Notes: generated from the letters alone by a model not told the origin. A stretch of DNA of 52,020 nt from Hankyongella sp964404985 (GCA_964404985.1 CAYOMD010000017.1:1-52020); one strand, 5' to 3'; shown: positions 34,794 through 42,984, counted from the first letter of the stretch. A program made the numbers and translations.

Positions 34794-36143
34794 ATGCGAG
34801 AGTCATGGACACCTCTTCTGACCCAGGCATTGCCGCGATACACCAGCTATCCGACGGCAGTGGAATTTCATGAGGGCGTCGGCACTGCCGAGCGTGCCCA
34901 GGCGCTGGAGCTGATCAGCCTGTACGAGCCGATCTCTCTTTACGTGCATGTGCCCTTCTGCGCCCAGCTTTGCTGGTATTGCGGCTGTCACATGACTGTC
35001 GGCAATAATGCCGAGCGCGTGCAGCGCTACGTTCAGGCATTGCTGGCGGAGATCGTGCGTGTCGGAGAACAGCTCGACGGCCGCGGTCGCGTGGTGAGCG
35101 TGCATTTCGGCGGTGGCTCCCCGAACTTCCTGGCCATCGATATGCTGGCGGCGATTCTGGATGCCATTGAGCGCAATATCGGCCTGACGGACGGTGCCGC
35201 GATCGCCATCGAGTTGGACCCCCGTCTTTCGGACCCAATCCAGGCCAGGGGACTAGCGGCGCTCGGTGTCAACCGGGTTAGTCTTGGGGTGCAGGATACC
35301 GATACCACGGTACAACGGCAGATCAACCGCGTGCAGGCGCTGAGCCACATCGCCGCCGTGACGGGGGCCCTGCGGCAGGCCGGCATAGCGGATGTCGGGT
35401 TTGATCTCATCTACGGGTTGCCAGCCCAGACTCCCGAAACGGTCGCCCGAACGGTCGAAAATGTGATTGCCCTTAACCCGGATCGTCTGGCGGTTTTCGG
35501 ATATGCGCATGTGCCGCATCTGCGCCCGCACCAGCGCATGATTGATGCGCGCCAGCTGGGCGACGCCCGTATGCGTATGGCGCTGGCCGAGCAGATGACC
35601 GGGCAGCTGTGTGAGGCCGGCTATCTCGAGATCGGTTTTGATCATTTTGCCCGCCCGCATACGGTTATTGCCAAGGCGATGGCGAGCGGTCGTCTGAACC
35701 GCAATTTCCAGGGCTTCACCGAGGATCCGGCTTCAAGCCTGATCGGGTTCGGGGCCTCGGCCATCAGCATGTTCGAGGATACTTATACGCAGAATGAGAA
35801 GCATATCGGCCGCTACCGGGAGCAGACCCTGACACTGGGTGCAAGTGTTGCGCGCGGTGTTCTGCTCTCACGCGAGGATCGGCTGCGGCGCGCGATCATC
35901 AACGATCTGCTGTGCCGGCTCAGGTGCGACATCAGTGCGCGCTGCGAGGAGTACCGTGTGCCGATAGATCGTCTTGCGGGCTCCTTCGCCCGGCTGGCAC
36001 CCTTGTTTGACGCCGAAATTATCGAGGATCGCAGCCGCCTGGTGATCATCCGGCCAGAGGCGCGTAAACTCTCCCGCCTGGTTGCGCATGCGTTCGACGC
36101 CCGCAGCACGGCAGGCACCCGGCAATTCAGCCCCGCAGTCTGA
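34794..36143 (+). CDS. hemN: Oxygen-independent coproporphyrinogen III dehydrogenase
   Basis: A 449-residue radical-SAM enzyme that converts coproporphyrinogen III to protoporphyrinogen IX without oxygen, in haem synthesis. The N-terminal LPRYTSYPTAVEFHEG is the HemN hallmark. The iron-sulfur motif CxxxCxxC is at C56, C60 and C63 (YVHVPFCAQLCWYCGCH), followed by FGGGSPNFL and GFDLIYGLPAQT. The C-terminal HemN domain contains NFQGFTEDPASSLIGFGASA. The ATG at 34794 fits; only a GAGG 2 nt away acts as a ribosome-binding site. An FNR box upstream and an fnr gene downstream fit oxygen-limited expression. Confidence 0.95.
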   Translation: MRESWTPLLTQALPRYTSYPTAVEFHEGVGTAERAQALELISLYEPISLYVHVPFCAQLCWYCGCHMTVGNNAERVQRYVQALLAEIVRVGEQLDGRGRVVSVHFGGGSPNFLAIDMLAAILDAIERNIGLTDGAAIAIELDPRLSDPIQARGLAALGVNRVSLGVQDTDTTVQRQINRVQALSHIAAVTGALRQAGIADVGFDLIYGLPAQTPETVARTVENVIALNPDRLAVFGYAHVPHLRPHQRMIDARQLGDARMRMALAEQMTGQLCEAGYLEIGFDHFARPHTVIAKAMASGRLNRNFQGFTEDPASSLIGFGASAISMFEDTYTQNEKHIGRYREQTLTLGASVARGVLLSREDRLRRAIINDLLCRLRCDISARCEEYRVPIDRLAGSFARLAPLFDAEIIEDRSRLVIIRPEARKLSRLVAHAFDARSTAGTRQFSPAV

Positions 36144-36189
36144 GCATAAAGGCGTATTGCCGACAGATACCAAATCCCCTAGTTTCTGC

Positions 36190-36195
36190 TATAAT
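36190..36195 (+). promoter_or_regulatory. -10 element TATAAT for the FNR gene
   Basis: A perfect TATAAT lies 18 bp before the proposed GTG start of the FNR-family gene and just after hemN. No convincing -35 is at the right distance. Transcription would begin near 36202, so the ATG at 36201 would lie at the transcript end and the GTG at 36213 is the better start. Confidence 0.45.
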
Positions 36196-36212
36196 CTGAT
36201 ATGAGGAGTGCC

Positions 36213-36935
36213 GTGTTGAGCTTTGCAAGCGCTGAGACGTGCGGGCACGGCATGTTGCATGATCCGGTGTGTGATGCGTGCCAGGTGCGCGACCGCTCCA
36301 TATGCGCCGATCTGAGCAGCATTGAGCTTGAGTCGCTGAAAAACCGCCTGACCCATGTCTCGTTAGAGCGGGAACAGCCGCTCATCGTGGAAGGCGAGCC
36401 CAACGACAGCCTGTACGTGATCACCGCAGGATGCCTGCGCCTCACCAAGCTGCTAGCGGACGGGCGCCGGCAGATTACCGGTTTCCTGTTTCCTGGCGAC
36501 TTCGTTGGCCTGATGCCGACCGGGAGCCTGCCCTTTTCCGCCGAGGCCCTGAGCGCGAGCCGCGCCTGCCGCTTTTCCCATAGTGGTCTTGACGAACTCA
36601 GCGCAGAGCATCCCGGTATCAAGGACAGGCTGATCCAGAGTGCTGACACCGAACTTGTGAAAGCGCAGGACCACATGATGTTGCTTGGGCAGAAGACGGC
36701 GCTGGAGCGGGTGGCGAGCTTCTTCACCATGCTTAGCCGTCGAACCGCGCTGGAAGACAAGCGCTTTGCCGTTCCCATGTCGCGGCAGGATATTGCTGAC
36801 TATCTGGCCATCCGTCTGGAAACACTCAGCCGCACGGTCAAACAGCTGAAGGACGACGGGTTGATCGACGAACTCAGTCGCACCGTGTTCAGCATTTCAG
36901 ACCGCAGGGTCCTGAAAAGTCTCGCCATGAATTAG
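36213..36935 (+). CDS. Crp/Fnr-family regulator with FNR-type cysteine motif
   Basis: A 240-residue regulator (from the GTG at 36213, which follows AGGAG; the ATG at 36201 is in frame). The N-terminus has C20-x2-C23-x7-C31 (CDACQVRDRSIC) and the cyclic-nucleotide-like core has C119 (SRACRFSHSG). This is the cysteine set expected for an oxygen-labile [4Fe-4S] FNR/FnrL sensor. The helix-turn-helix SRQDIADYLAIRLETLSRTV carries the E..SR recognition residues of FNR that read TTGAT. Boxes of that type precede ompW and hemN next door. It probably activates both when oxygen is low. Its 4-bp overlap with the convergent tetR gene is notable. Confidence 0.9.
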   Translation: MLSFASAETCGHGMLHDPVCDACQVRDRSICADLSSIELESLKNRLTHVSLEREQPLIVEGEPNDSLYVITAGCLRLTKLLADGRRQITGFLFPGDFVGLMPTGSLPFSAEALSASRACRFSHSGLDELSAEHPGIKDRLIQSADTELVKAQDHMMLLGQKTALERVASFFTMLSRRTALEDKRFAVPMSRQDIADYLAIRLETLSRTVKQLKDDGLIDELSRTVFSISDRRVLKSLAMN

Positions 36936-37576
36936 GCTTTGCGCCAGGCCGCCAGCACCAGATCGACACTGTGTGCAACATGACGGTCGAGATCGTTCGG
37001 GGCAACATCCTGGATGCCGAGCAGGACACTCATGTGCGGCCGGGCTTTCAGAAGCGACAACAGGTCCCAGGCGGCGATCTCGACATCGGCAATCTGTAGC
37101 TCCCCCCGATCAACATGGTGGGTCAGAAACGCAATAACCTTCGCTTTTGTGTAGAGAATGGCATTCTGGAAAAACAGTCTTGCCAGCCCGGGATTACGCT
37201 CGGCCTCCACGCAGAGCACCCGGTGGATCGCCATGCACTCCGGCGCCAGGATCAGGTTCAGGAAGGCACGCCCAACGCTGATCAAGCCCTCACGCAGTGG
37301 CAAGGTGCGCGCCTGATCGAGGGTTTCCGGGCCCATCAGCTCATCGCACTTGGTTTTTAGCGCTGCGCCAAACAAGTCCTCCTTGGAACCGAAGTGGCGG
37401 TAAAGCGTCAACTTGGATACGCCTGCGCGCGCGGCGATCTGGTCCATGGTCGTGCCGGAAAACCCGTCCGAGATGAACGCGCCGCCAGCAGCATTGATGA
37501 TCGCTGCCCGCTTTCCCGGATCGACCGGGCGCCCGCGTTTGGCAGGGATGCGCGTCGCGATATCGGCGTCCGCCAT
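36932..37576 (-). CDS. TetR/AcrR-family repressor of the adjacent export operon
   Basis: A 214-residue regulator. The N-terminal TetR DNA-binding domain is KRAAIINAAGGAFISDGFSG then TTMDQIAARAGVSKLTLYRH and FGSKEDLFGAAL. The C-terminal ligand domain resembles that of AcrR/AefR-like members. A basic leader (PAKRGRPVDPGK) precedes the helix-turn-helix. It is divergent from the ABC-type export operon, with a 108-bp intergenic region containing two palindromes, so it probably represses that operon and itself. The inducer is unknown. Confidence 0.92.
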   Translation of the reverse strand: MADADIATRIPAKRGRPVDPGKRAAIINAAGGAFISDGFSGTTMDQIAARAGVSKLTLYRHFGSKEDLFGAALKTKCDELMGPETLDQARTLPLREGLISVGRAFLNLILAPECMAIHRVLCVEAERNPGLARLFFQNAILYTKAKVIAFLTHHVDRGELQIADVEIAAWDLLSLLKARPHMSVLLGIQDVAPNDLDRHVAHSVDLVLAAWRKA

Positions 37577-37583
37577 ATTTACA

Positions 37584-37597
37584 AAACTTTCAAGTTT
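37584..37597. promoter_or_regulatory. Candidate TetR operator 1
   Basis: AAACTT-TC-AAGTTT is a perfect palindrome 8 bp from the tetR start codon, embedded in TTTACAAAA...TTTACAAA repeats. Confidence 0.5.
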
Positions 37598-37621
37598 ACA
37601 AATGATTCGATCAGAGTTATT

Positions 37622-37635
37622 AAACTCAGTAGTTT
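37622..37635. promoter_or_regulatory. Candidate TetR operator 2
   Basis: AAACT-CAGT-AGTTT repeats the half-site of operator 1 with a centre 38 bp away. The shared AAACT/AGTTT half-sites support a tandem operator serving both divergent promoters. Confidence 0.45.
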
Positions 37636-37684
37636 TGTTTTACCGGGCTTTCCCGTCAGCGGCAAGCCATTCGAGGAGTGGGCG

Positions 37685-38824
37685 ATGCTCAAGGTCGCCA
37701 TTCGCATGCTCACCGGTGATCGGGCAAAGTACTTCGGTCTGATCTTCGGCATTGCTTTTGCCACATTGATGATGTCGCAGCAGGTGTCGATCTTCGTGAA
37801 TATCATGAAGCGCACCGCCAACCAGGTGCTGGACGTGCGCGAGACCGACATCTGGGTGATGGACCCGCGGGTCAACTATATCGACGAGGTTGAACCCATG
37901 CGCGATACCGAGCTGTACCGGGTTCGCGGTATATCAGGCGTCGGCTGGGCGGCACCGCTCTACAAGGGTCTCGTCATTATGCGGACTCAGGACGGGTTGC
38001 TGAACCAGATCAACCTGGTCGGTGTGGACGATAGTTCCCTGGTCGGTGCGCCGAAAACCTGGCTCAAAGGCTCGGTCGAGAGCTTGCGCCAGCCGGACGC
38101 TATCGTTTTTGATGTTCAGGGGGCGAATTTCATCTGGCCGGGCCGGGATGTGCCGGTCGGGCGCACGGCGGAAATCAACGATTACCGTGTCAAGATAACC
38201 GGGGTTGCCGATGTTTCGGCACCGTTCATCACATTCCCGATCGCTTACATGAAATACTCGGATGTCCTGCGCATTACGCCACCGCAACGGAACAAATTGT
38301 CGTTTGTGCTGGTGAAGGCGGCACCGGGAGTCTCTCCAGAGGTATTGGCGCAGCGCATAGCCGAGAAGACCGGGCTGCAAGCGCTGACCACAGATCAATT
38401 CATGTGGCGCAGCATCAACTATTACCTGCAACGTACTGGGATTCCGGTGAATTTCTCGATCACAGTCATGCTGGGTTTTATTGTAGGTGCCGCCATCACG
38501 GCGCAGACCTTCTACCTCTTCGTCATTGAGAATATCCGCCAGTTCGGTGCCTTGAAAGCCATCGGCACCACCAACCGCCAGATTCTGCACATGGTGCTGG
38601 TGCAGGCGGGCATTGTGGGCGCCATCGGCTATGGCCTGGGCATTGGCGCATGCGCTGCCTTCTTCGCCGCGACCAGCCACCTGCCCGCCCTCGAAGGGTT
38701 CGGACTGCCCTGGCAGGTGATGGTCGGGACCGGTTTGGTCGTCGCGGTGATCCTCGCGCTCTCCTGCATCGCCAGTGTGCGCCGGGTGTTCGTGGTCGAT
38801 CCCGCCATCGTGTTCAGAGGGTAG
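37685..38824 (+). CDS. FtsX-like ABC transporter permease (DevC/MacB-like)
   Basis: A 379-residue permease with one membrane span at residues 15-38, a large extracytoplasmic domain (about 40-255) and three spans at the C-terminus within the FtsX domain (FSITVMLGFIVGAAITAQTF, LVQAGIVGAIGYGLGIGA, MVGTGLVVAVILALSCIA). ENIRQFGALKAIGTTNRQIL is the FtsX coupling loop. Such permeases of the DevC/MacB type work with an ATPase and a HlyD adaptor to push substrates from the periplasm outwards. The ATG at 37685 follows GAGGAG. First gene of a four-gene operon. Confidence 0.9.
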   Translation: MLKVAIRMLTGDRAKYFGLIFGIAFATLMMSQQVSIFVNIMKRTANQVLDVRETDIWVMDPRVNYIDEVEPMRDTELYRVRGISGVGWAAPLYKGLVIMRTQDGLLNQINLVGVDDSSLVGAPKTWLKGSVESLRQPDAIVFDVQGANFIWPGRDVPVGRTAEINDYRVKITGVADVSAPFITFPIAYMKYSDVLRITPPQRNKLSFVLVKAAPGVSPEVLAQRIAEKTGLQALTTDQFMWRSINYYLQRTGIPVNFSITVMLGFIVGAAITAQTFYLFVIENIRQFGALKAIGTTNRQILHMVLVQAGIVGAIGYGLGIGACAAFFAATSHLPALEGFGLPWQVMVGTGLVVAVILALSCIASVRRVFVVDPAIVFRG

Positions 38825-38827
38825 AGG

Positions 38828-39544
38828 ATGCTCGCGGCGGAGACCAATGATATCGTTATGGAATTCCAGGCAGGCGAGCGGATGGTGCGCGTGCTGCACG
38901 GGATCGACCTGGCGCTCCACCTCGGCGAGTTGACCATGCTGGTCGGGCCATCGGGATGCGGCAAGACCACCCTGCTCTCGATCCTCTCCGGCATCCTGCG
39001 CCCGACTTCCGGGGAAATACGGGTTCTGGGCGAAAGCCTGACCCGTATGCGCGACACAGAACGCGTGCGCTTTCGCAGACGCGCCATCGGCTTCATTTTC
39101 CAGCAGTACAATCTGCTGCCCAGCCTGACCGTCGCCGAGAATGCGGCAATCCCCATGGTCGCCGGCGGCCTTAGCCTTGAGGAAGCCGCACGCAAGGCGG
39201 CACCGCTGCTCGAGCAGTTGGGGATGAAAGACCATCTACTGAAATATCCGCGCCAGCTCTCGGGCGGGCAGCAACAGCGGGTGGCGATTGCCCGGGCACT
39301 GGTCCATGCGCCGGCGCTGGTTGTCTGCGACGAGCCAACCGCCGCCCTGGATGCGGCAACCGGCCTTACCGTCATGACCTTGCTGCGCGACGCATCCGCG
39401 GACGTGCGGCGCGCGGTTCTGGTCGTGACCCACGACAACCGCATCTTCAACCTCGCGGATCGCCTGATCTCGATGGAGGACGGACGCATCCTGTCCGATG
39501 AACGCGCACAAACCGGAGTGAGACCCCATGAAACCGTTGCTTAA
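38828..39544 (+). CDS. ABC transporter ATP-binding protein (DevA/LolD-like)
   Basis: A 238-residue ATPase with Walker A VGPSGCGKTTLLS, Q-loop IFQQYNLLPSLT, signature YPRQLSGGQQQRVAIARALV, Walker B ALVVCDEPTAALD and the switch histidine in VLVVTHDNRIF. This is the MacB/LolD/DevA class that pairs with FtsX-type permeases. It begins 3 bp after the permease stop and overlaps the adaptor gene by 17 bp, so the four products are made together. All motifs are intact. Confidence 0.95.
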   Translation: MLAAETNDIVMEFQAGERMVRVLHGIDLALHLGELTMLVGPSGCGKTTLLSILSGILRPTSGEIRVLGESLTRMRDTERVRFRRRAIGFIFQQYNLLPSLTVAENAAIPMVAGGLSLEEAARKAAPLLEQLGMKDHLLKYPRQLSGGQQQRVAIARALVHAPALVVCDEPTAALDAATGLTVMTLLRDASADVRRAVLVVTHDNRIFNLADRLISMEDGRILSDERAQTGVRPHETVA

Positions 39545-40529
39545 GCGCCTGCGTGGCTGGGTGTTGCCCGCCATCGCGCTGGCGATGTTTGCCTTCGCCA
39601 CAGTCTCGGTCATCGAGCCGCCGCCTCAGGCCGCGGTGCCCCCCATTACCCCGGCCCATGCTGCCAAGGATGCTATGGTCGGTGCGGTCGGGGTTGTGGA
39701 GCCGAGCAGCGAGCTCATCGCAGTGGCCCCGGAACTGCCGGGTATCGTGCGGGAAGTGATGGTCACGGCCGGAGCCGCTGTCACCAAGGGCACGCCGCTG
39801 TTCCGCCAGGATGACCGGGCGCAGCGTGCCGCCCGCGAGACGGCGCTGGCGGATGTGCAAGCAGCAATGGCACAAGTGGAGGCCGCACGGGCCGGGCTCG
39901 CAGCAGCAACGGTCACAGCAAACGATGAGGCGATGCGCATGACCCTCTACAAAGCCGTGGAGGACCAGCGCGCGATCTCGACCGACGAGAGTGACCGCCA
40001 GCGCTTTGCCAGCCAGCGTGCGGCCGCCGCCGCCGGGCAAGCCCGTGCGCAGGTGCAGGTGGCGCAGGCCAATCTCGCCGCTGCCCGGGCCCGGTTGCAG
40101 CAGGTCGAGACGGACCTTGGCCGCCTGACCGTGACCGCACCGATCACCGGGCGGGTCTTGCGGGTGAATGTCCGGCCGGGCGAGTATGCCGTCGCCGGCC
40201 CGCAGTCCAGCCCGCTGATCGCTATCGGGGCCGATGAGCGGCTGCATGTGCGCGTCGAAATCGCCGAGGAAGACATCGGACGCGTGCGCGTTGGCGCCGC
40301 AGCACAGGGCAGCTTCCGGGGCAATGCTACACGTATCCCGCTTGCCTTTGTACGCTTCGAGCCGGAGGCCCGCAGCAAACGCAACCTGACGGGTGGCGGG
40401 GAGCGGGTTGACACACGGGTGATCGAGGCCCTGTTCAGCTTCGATCCCAAAGCCAGCCCGGCGTTTGTCGGTCAGCGCATGGATGTCTTCATCGACAGTA
40501 CGCCACTGCAAACGGCGGGGTCCCGGTAA
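39528..40529 (+). CDS. HlyD/DevB-family membrane fusion protein
   Basis: A 333-residue periplasmic adaptor with an N-terminal membrane anchor (VLPAIALAMFAFATVSVI). The biotinyl-lipoyl half-domains are VGVVEPSSELIAVAPELPGI and TVTAPITGRVLRVNVRPGEY, flanking an alpha-helical hairpin (about residues 95-190, very Ala/Gln-rich). A beta-barrel part follows (RLHVRVEIAEEDIGRVRVGA). It bridges the FtsX-type permease and the outer-membrane channel encoded downstream, whose start overlaps its stop (TAATG). The ATG at 39528 follows GGAG. Confidence 0.92.
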   Translation: MKPLLKRLRGWVLPAIALAMFAFATVSVIEPPPQAAVPPITPAHAAKDAMVGAVGVVEPSSELIAVAPELPGIVREVMVTAGAAVTKGTPLFRQDDRAQRAARETALADVQAAMAQVEAARAGLAAATVTANDEAMRMTLYKAVEDQRAISTDESDRQRFASQRAAAAAGQARAQVQVAQANLAAARARLQQVETDLGRLTVTAPITGRVLRVNVRPGEYAVAGPQSSPLIAIGADERLHVRVEIAEEDIGRVRVGAAAQGSFRGNATRIPLAFVRFEPEARSKRNLTGGGERVDTRVIEALFSFDPKASPAFVGQRMDVFIDSTPLQTAGSR

Positions 40530-41887
40530 TGCGTTTGCTTGCCCTGGGTCTTGCTGCAACTCTGCTTTGCGCCTGTGCCGTCACACCCCCTGCCCCGCCT
40601 GCGCTGCAGACGCCTGACAGCTGGACCCAGACCACAGCAGAAGGGCCAGTCTCCGCAACGGATGGCGCGTGGTGGCGGGATTTCAGCGACCCCGGTTTCC
40701 AGTCAGTCGTGGAACGCGCCGGTGATGTCAGCAGCGTGCGGATTGCGCAAGCACGGCTCGACGCTGCCGAGGCCGCACTGGCCGGTGCGCGGGCGGCATT
40801 GCTGCCCCAGCTCAGCTATGGGGGCAGCGGCGGTTATGGCCAGCAGGGTGATCGCGCCACGCGTAACTATAGCGGGCGCGCCGCACTGAACCTGCTCTGG
40901 GATGTCGACATCTCTGGCGCCGGTCGTGCCCGGCGTCTGGCTGCACTCGCGCAAGCGAAAGCGGCTGGTGCAGACATCGCGGGAGCACGGCTGTCTGCCC
41001 GCGCTGCTGCTGCCCGGCTCTACGTCGCCTGGGCCGAGGCCGAGCGTCAGGCCGTAATCGCACAGGGTACCGCCGACTCGCTGATGGCTGCGCGCGATCT
41101 GGCTAGTAGCCGCGAGAAAGCCGGTCTTGCGAGCGGACTTGATCCGGTGCAAGCCGATGCGGCGCTTGCGCGTGCACAGGCGCTGGTACCGTTCTTCAAG
41201 GGTGTTGCCCGCAGCGCCGCTCTGGCGCTGGAGGCGCTGCTTGGCCTCGACCCCGGCGGGCTGGCCACCCTGCGGGAGCGTTCTGCCCCGATCCCGGTCG
41301 GGACCACTGCTCCGACCCTTGGAGCGCCGCTGACGGTGGTCGCCAATCGTCCGGATATAAAGGCGGCAGCCCTGCAACTGGAAGCGAGCGGCTATAGCCT
41401 GACAGCCGCGCAGCGCGACCGCTGGCCCAAGGTTTCGCTGGCCGGGATCGTCGGTGCGCAGACTTTTGCGCCGGAAAGCCTGTTTGCCGGGCCGGGCCTC
41501 GTGCGCTCGGCAGCGGCTGAATTCACAGCACCGCTGTTCAATTTTGGCCGGACGCGCGCCGCGATCAATGCCGCCAAGGCGCAGCAGGCGATTGCTGCGG
41601 AAACCTATGCGCAGGCCGTCGTCGATGCCCTCTCGGAGGTGGAACGCGCGCTCAACGAACTGGCGGCCGCTCAAACAGAGGCCGACGCGCTAGCCACGGC
41701 GGTGGCTGCAGCAGCGCAGGAGACTTCTCTCGCGCGCGCACGCTACAGGGCCGGTCTCTCGCCGCTTCTCAATGTCTTGACCGCAGAGCAAGGCCATCTT
41801 GATGCTCAGAGCCGGCTCGCCGATGCCCAGGCGCGTGCCGGTAATGCGCTCATCGCCCTCAACACGGCACTGGGGCGCGGCATCTAA
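40529..41887 (+). CDS. NodT/OprM-family outer membrane channel lipoprotein
   Basis: A 452-residue TolC-like outer membrane factor. The lipoprotein signal MRLLALGLAATLLCACA has a lipobox cysteine at C16. The two repeated TolC-type halves are visible (VRIAQARLDAAEAALAGARA and DVDISGAGRARRLAALAQAK; later FNFGRTRAAINAAKAQQAIA), and the C-terminal TAEQGHLDAQSRLADAQARA is typical of the NodT subfamily. It forms the exit duct for the upstream ABC-adaptor pair. Its TAA stop is part of the CTAA target duplication of the adjoining 221-bp element, so an insertion exactly at the stop left the protein unchanged. Confidence 0.93.
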   Translation: MRLLALGLAATLLCACAVTPPAPPALQTPDSWTQTTAEGPVSATDGAWWRDFSDPGFQSVVERAGDVSSVRIAQARLDAAEAALAGARAALLPQLSYGGSGGYGQQGDRATRNYSGRAALNLLWDVDISGAGRARRLAALAQAKAAGADIAGARLSARAAAARLYVAWAEAERQAVIAQGTADSLMAARDLASSREKAGLASGLDPVQADAALARAQALVPFFKGVARSAALALEALLGLDPGGLATLRERSAPIPVGTTAPTLGAPLTVVANRPDIKAAALQLEASGYSLTAAQRDRWPKVSLAGIVGAQTFAPESLFAGPGLVRSAAAEFTAPLFNFGRTRAAINAAKAQQAIAAETYAQAVVDALSEVERALNELAAAQTEADALATAVAAAAQETSLARARYRAGLSPLLNVLTAEQGHLDAQSRLADAQARAGNALIALNTALGRGI

Positions 41888-42108
41888 CAGGCTGCTGAAA
41901 AACTCTGAAAGCCGCACGCTAACGCAGCTTTTTCTCCCTTCCCCCCGTTAGCGGGGGAAGGGTGCCCACAGGGCGGGTTGGGGGCATTGGTGCGGCAATA
42001 AGAACGCATTTTCACCCACCCCAGCCTTCGGGCCACCCCTCCCTCGCACGCGAAGGAGGGGAGATTATGTGCCAATATCACTTCGCTCTGGAGTTTTTCA
42101 GCAGCCTG
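41888..42108. mobile_element. MITE-like element: 18-bp perfect terminal inverted repeats, CTAA target duplication
   Basis: The 18-bp ends CAGGCTGCTGAAAAACTC (41888-41905) and its exact complement (42091-42108) bound a 221-bp stretch that encodes nothing. CTAA occurs directly outside both ends (41884-41887 and 42109-42112), the expected footprint of transposition with 4-bp duplication. The interior holds two GC hairpins, one around 41936-41962 (CCCTTCCCCC ... GGGGGAAGGG) and one around 42044-42062. It lies between convergent genes, so it may also terminate both transcripts. The parent transposase is not in the window. Confidence 0.8.
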
Positions 42109-42113
42109 CTAAA

Positions 42114-42233
42114 TTACTGCGGGGTCGTGCTTTGGACGTTGTAGTTGAACTGCGGCACAATGAGGTTGGCCACACCCATCACAACGGCCATGATGATGAC
42201 CGCCAGAAGCAGAGATTGCATGATGATTTTCAC
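42114..42233 (-). CDS. Small membrane protein (39 aa)
   Basis: Starts at the GTG at 42233, which overlaps the stop of the preceding 71-residue gene (GTGA), or at the ATG at 42221. One hydrophobic helix (SLLLAVIIMAVVMGVANLIV) is followed by a short polar tail ending PQFNYNVQSTTPQ. The stop is 2 bp from the MITE-like element's target duplication, so the element did not disturb it. I do not recognise the family. Overlap with the next gene and the clear membrane helix argue that it is translated. Confidence 0.5.
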   Translation of the reverse strand: MKIIMQSLLLAVIIMAVVMGVANLIVPQFNYNVQSTTPQ

Positions 42234-42445
42234 GGCTTGCTGTCCCCGCTCACCTTTGCGTCCGCCAACAATCGCGAGATACCGCTGAAATTGTAAAGAT
42301 TCCAGCACAACACCAGGCCAACCAGAATCAGCAGCCAGGCGCGCCGCTTGTTCTGCCCGCGCATCAGCATGTTACCGCCAAGCGCAAAGGCGGCAAAAGC
42401 GAACAGCATGCCGATCCCGAGAGCCCATTCCAGTGTTTCGTTCAT
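42230..42445 (-). CDS. Small two-helix membrane protein (71 aa), unknown
   Basis: A 71-residue protein with two predicted membrane helices (GIGMLFAFAAFALGGNML and RAWLLILVGLVLCWNLYNF) joined by a basic loop RGQNKRRAW, so the loop is probably cytoplasmic. The ATG at 42445 is preceded only by a weak purine stretch. It is coupled to the 39-residue gene downstream and divergent from the chemoreceptor-tip gene. I do not recognise a named family. Confidence 0.6.
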   Translation of the reverse strand: MNETLEWALGIGMLFAFAAFALGGNMLMRGQNKRRAWLLILVGLVLCWNLYNFSGISRLLADAKVSGDSKP

Positions 42446-42609
42446 GACGCTTTTCTAGCCTGCACACTCTGGCGGCTCAATCCCCGGAAAATTGTCTGCG
42501 CCCTCCCATTGTTTTACGCAGAATTAACCGCGCCATCCCCAAATAGGCTCGCGACCACAAAGACTCAAATGGTCTTGCAGACATACTTCAGGCGAGTTGG
42601 AGAATAACG

Positions 42610-42984
42610 ATGCATCAAGATCAAGCCATTGGAAAAGCGCGTGAAACCATGAATCACATGGCCAGTGAGCTGACCAGCCTGCTGACCGAATTGTCCAAGG
42701 TTGAGAAGATTTCCAAGCAGATCGATGCCATCGCCAGCCAGACCAACCTGCTGGCCCTGAACGCCACCATCGAGGCCGCACGTGCCGGCGATGCAGGCCG
42801 CGGCTTTGCCGTGGTTGCCGGAGAAGTCAAGGCGCTGGCCGGTCAGACCTCGTCGGCAACCGGTGAAATCGCCGCGACGCTGAAGGCGCTGATGGAGATG
42901 ACCAACAAGCTGGACCAGTTGGGCCGCGCCGGTGTCGACGCTGTCGAACAGATCGCCCGCACCCAGACATCCATGGCCGCCTAA
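42610..42984 (+). CDS. Stand-alone methyl-accepting chemotaxis signalling-tip protein (124 aa)
   Basis: The 124-residue soluble protein consists almost only of the chemoreceptor hairpin tip: ISKQIDAIASQTNLLALNAT, IEAARAGDAGRGFAVVAGEV and KALAGQTSSATGEIAATLKA. This tip normally binds CheW and CheA. There is no membrane segment, no sensor domain and only short coiled-coil arms before and after, so it cannot be a conventional receptor. The ATG at 42610 follows GGAG. It may be a minimal signalling adaptor or a competitor for CheA/CheW; some alphaproteobacteria have such short proteins. No other chemotaxis gene is in the window. Confidence 0.85.
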   Translation: MHQDQAIGKARETMNHMASELTSLLTELSKVEKISKQIDAIASQTNLLALNATIEAARAGDAGRGFAVVAGEVKALAGQTSSATGEIAATLKALMEMTNKLDQLGRAGVDAVEQIARTQTSMAA

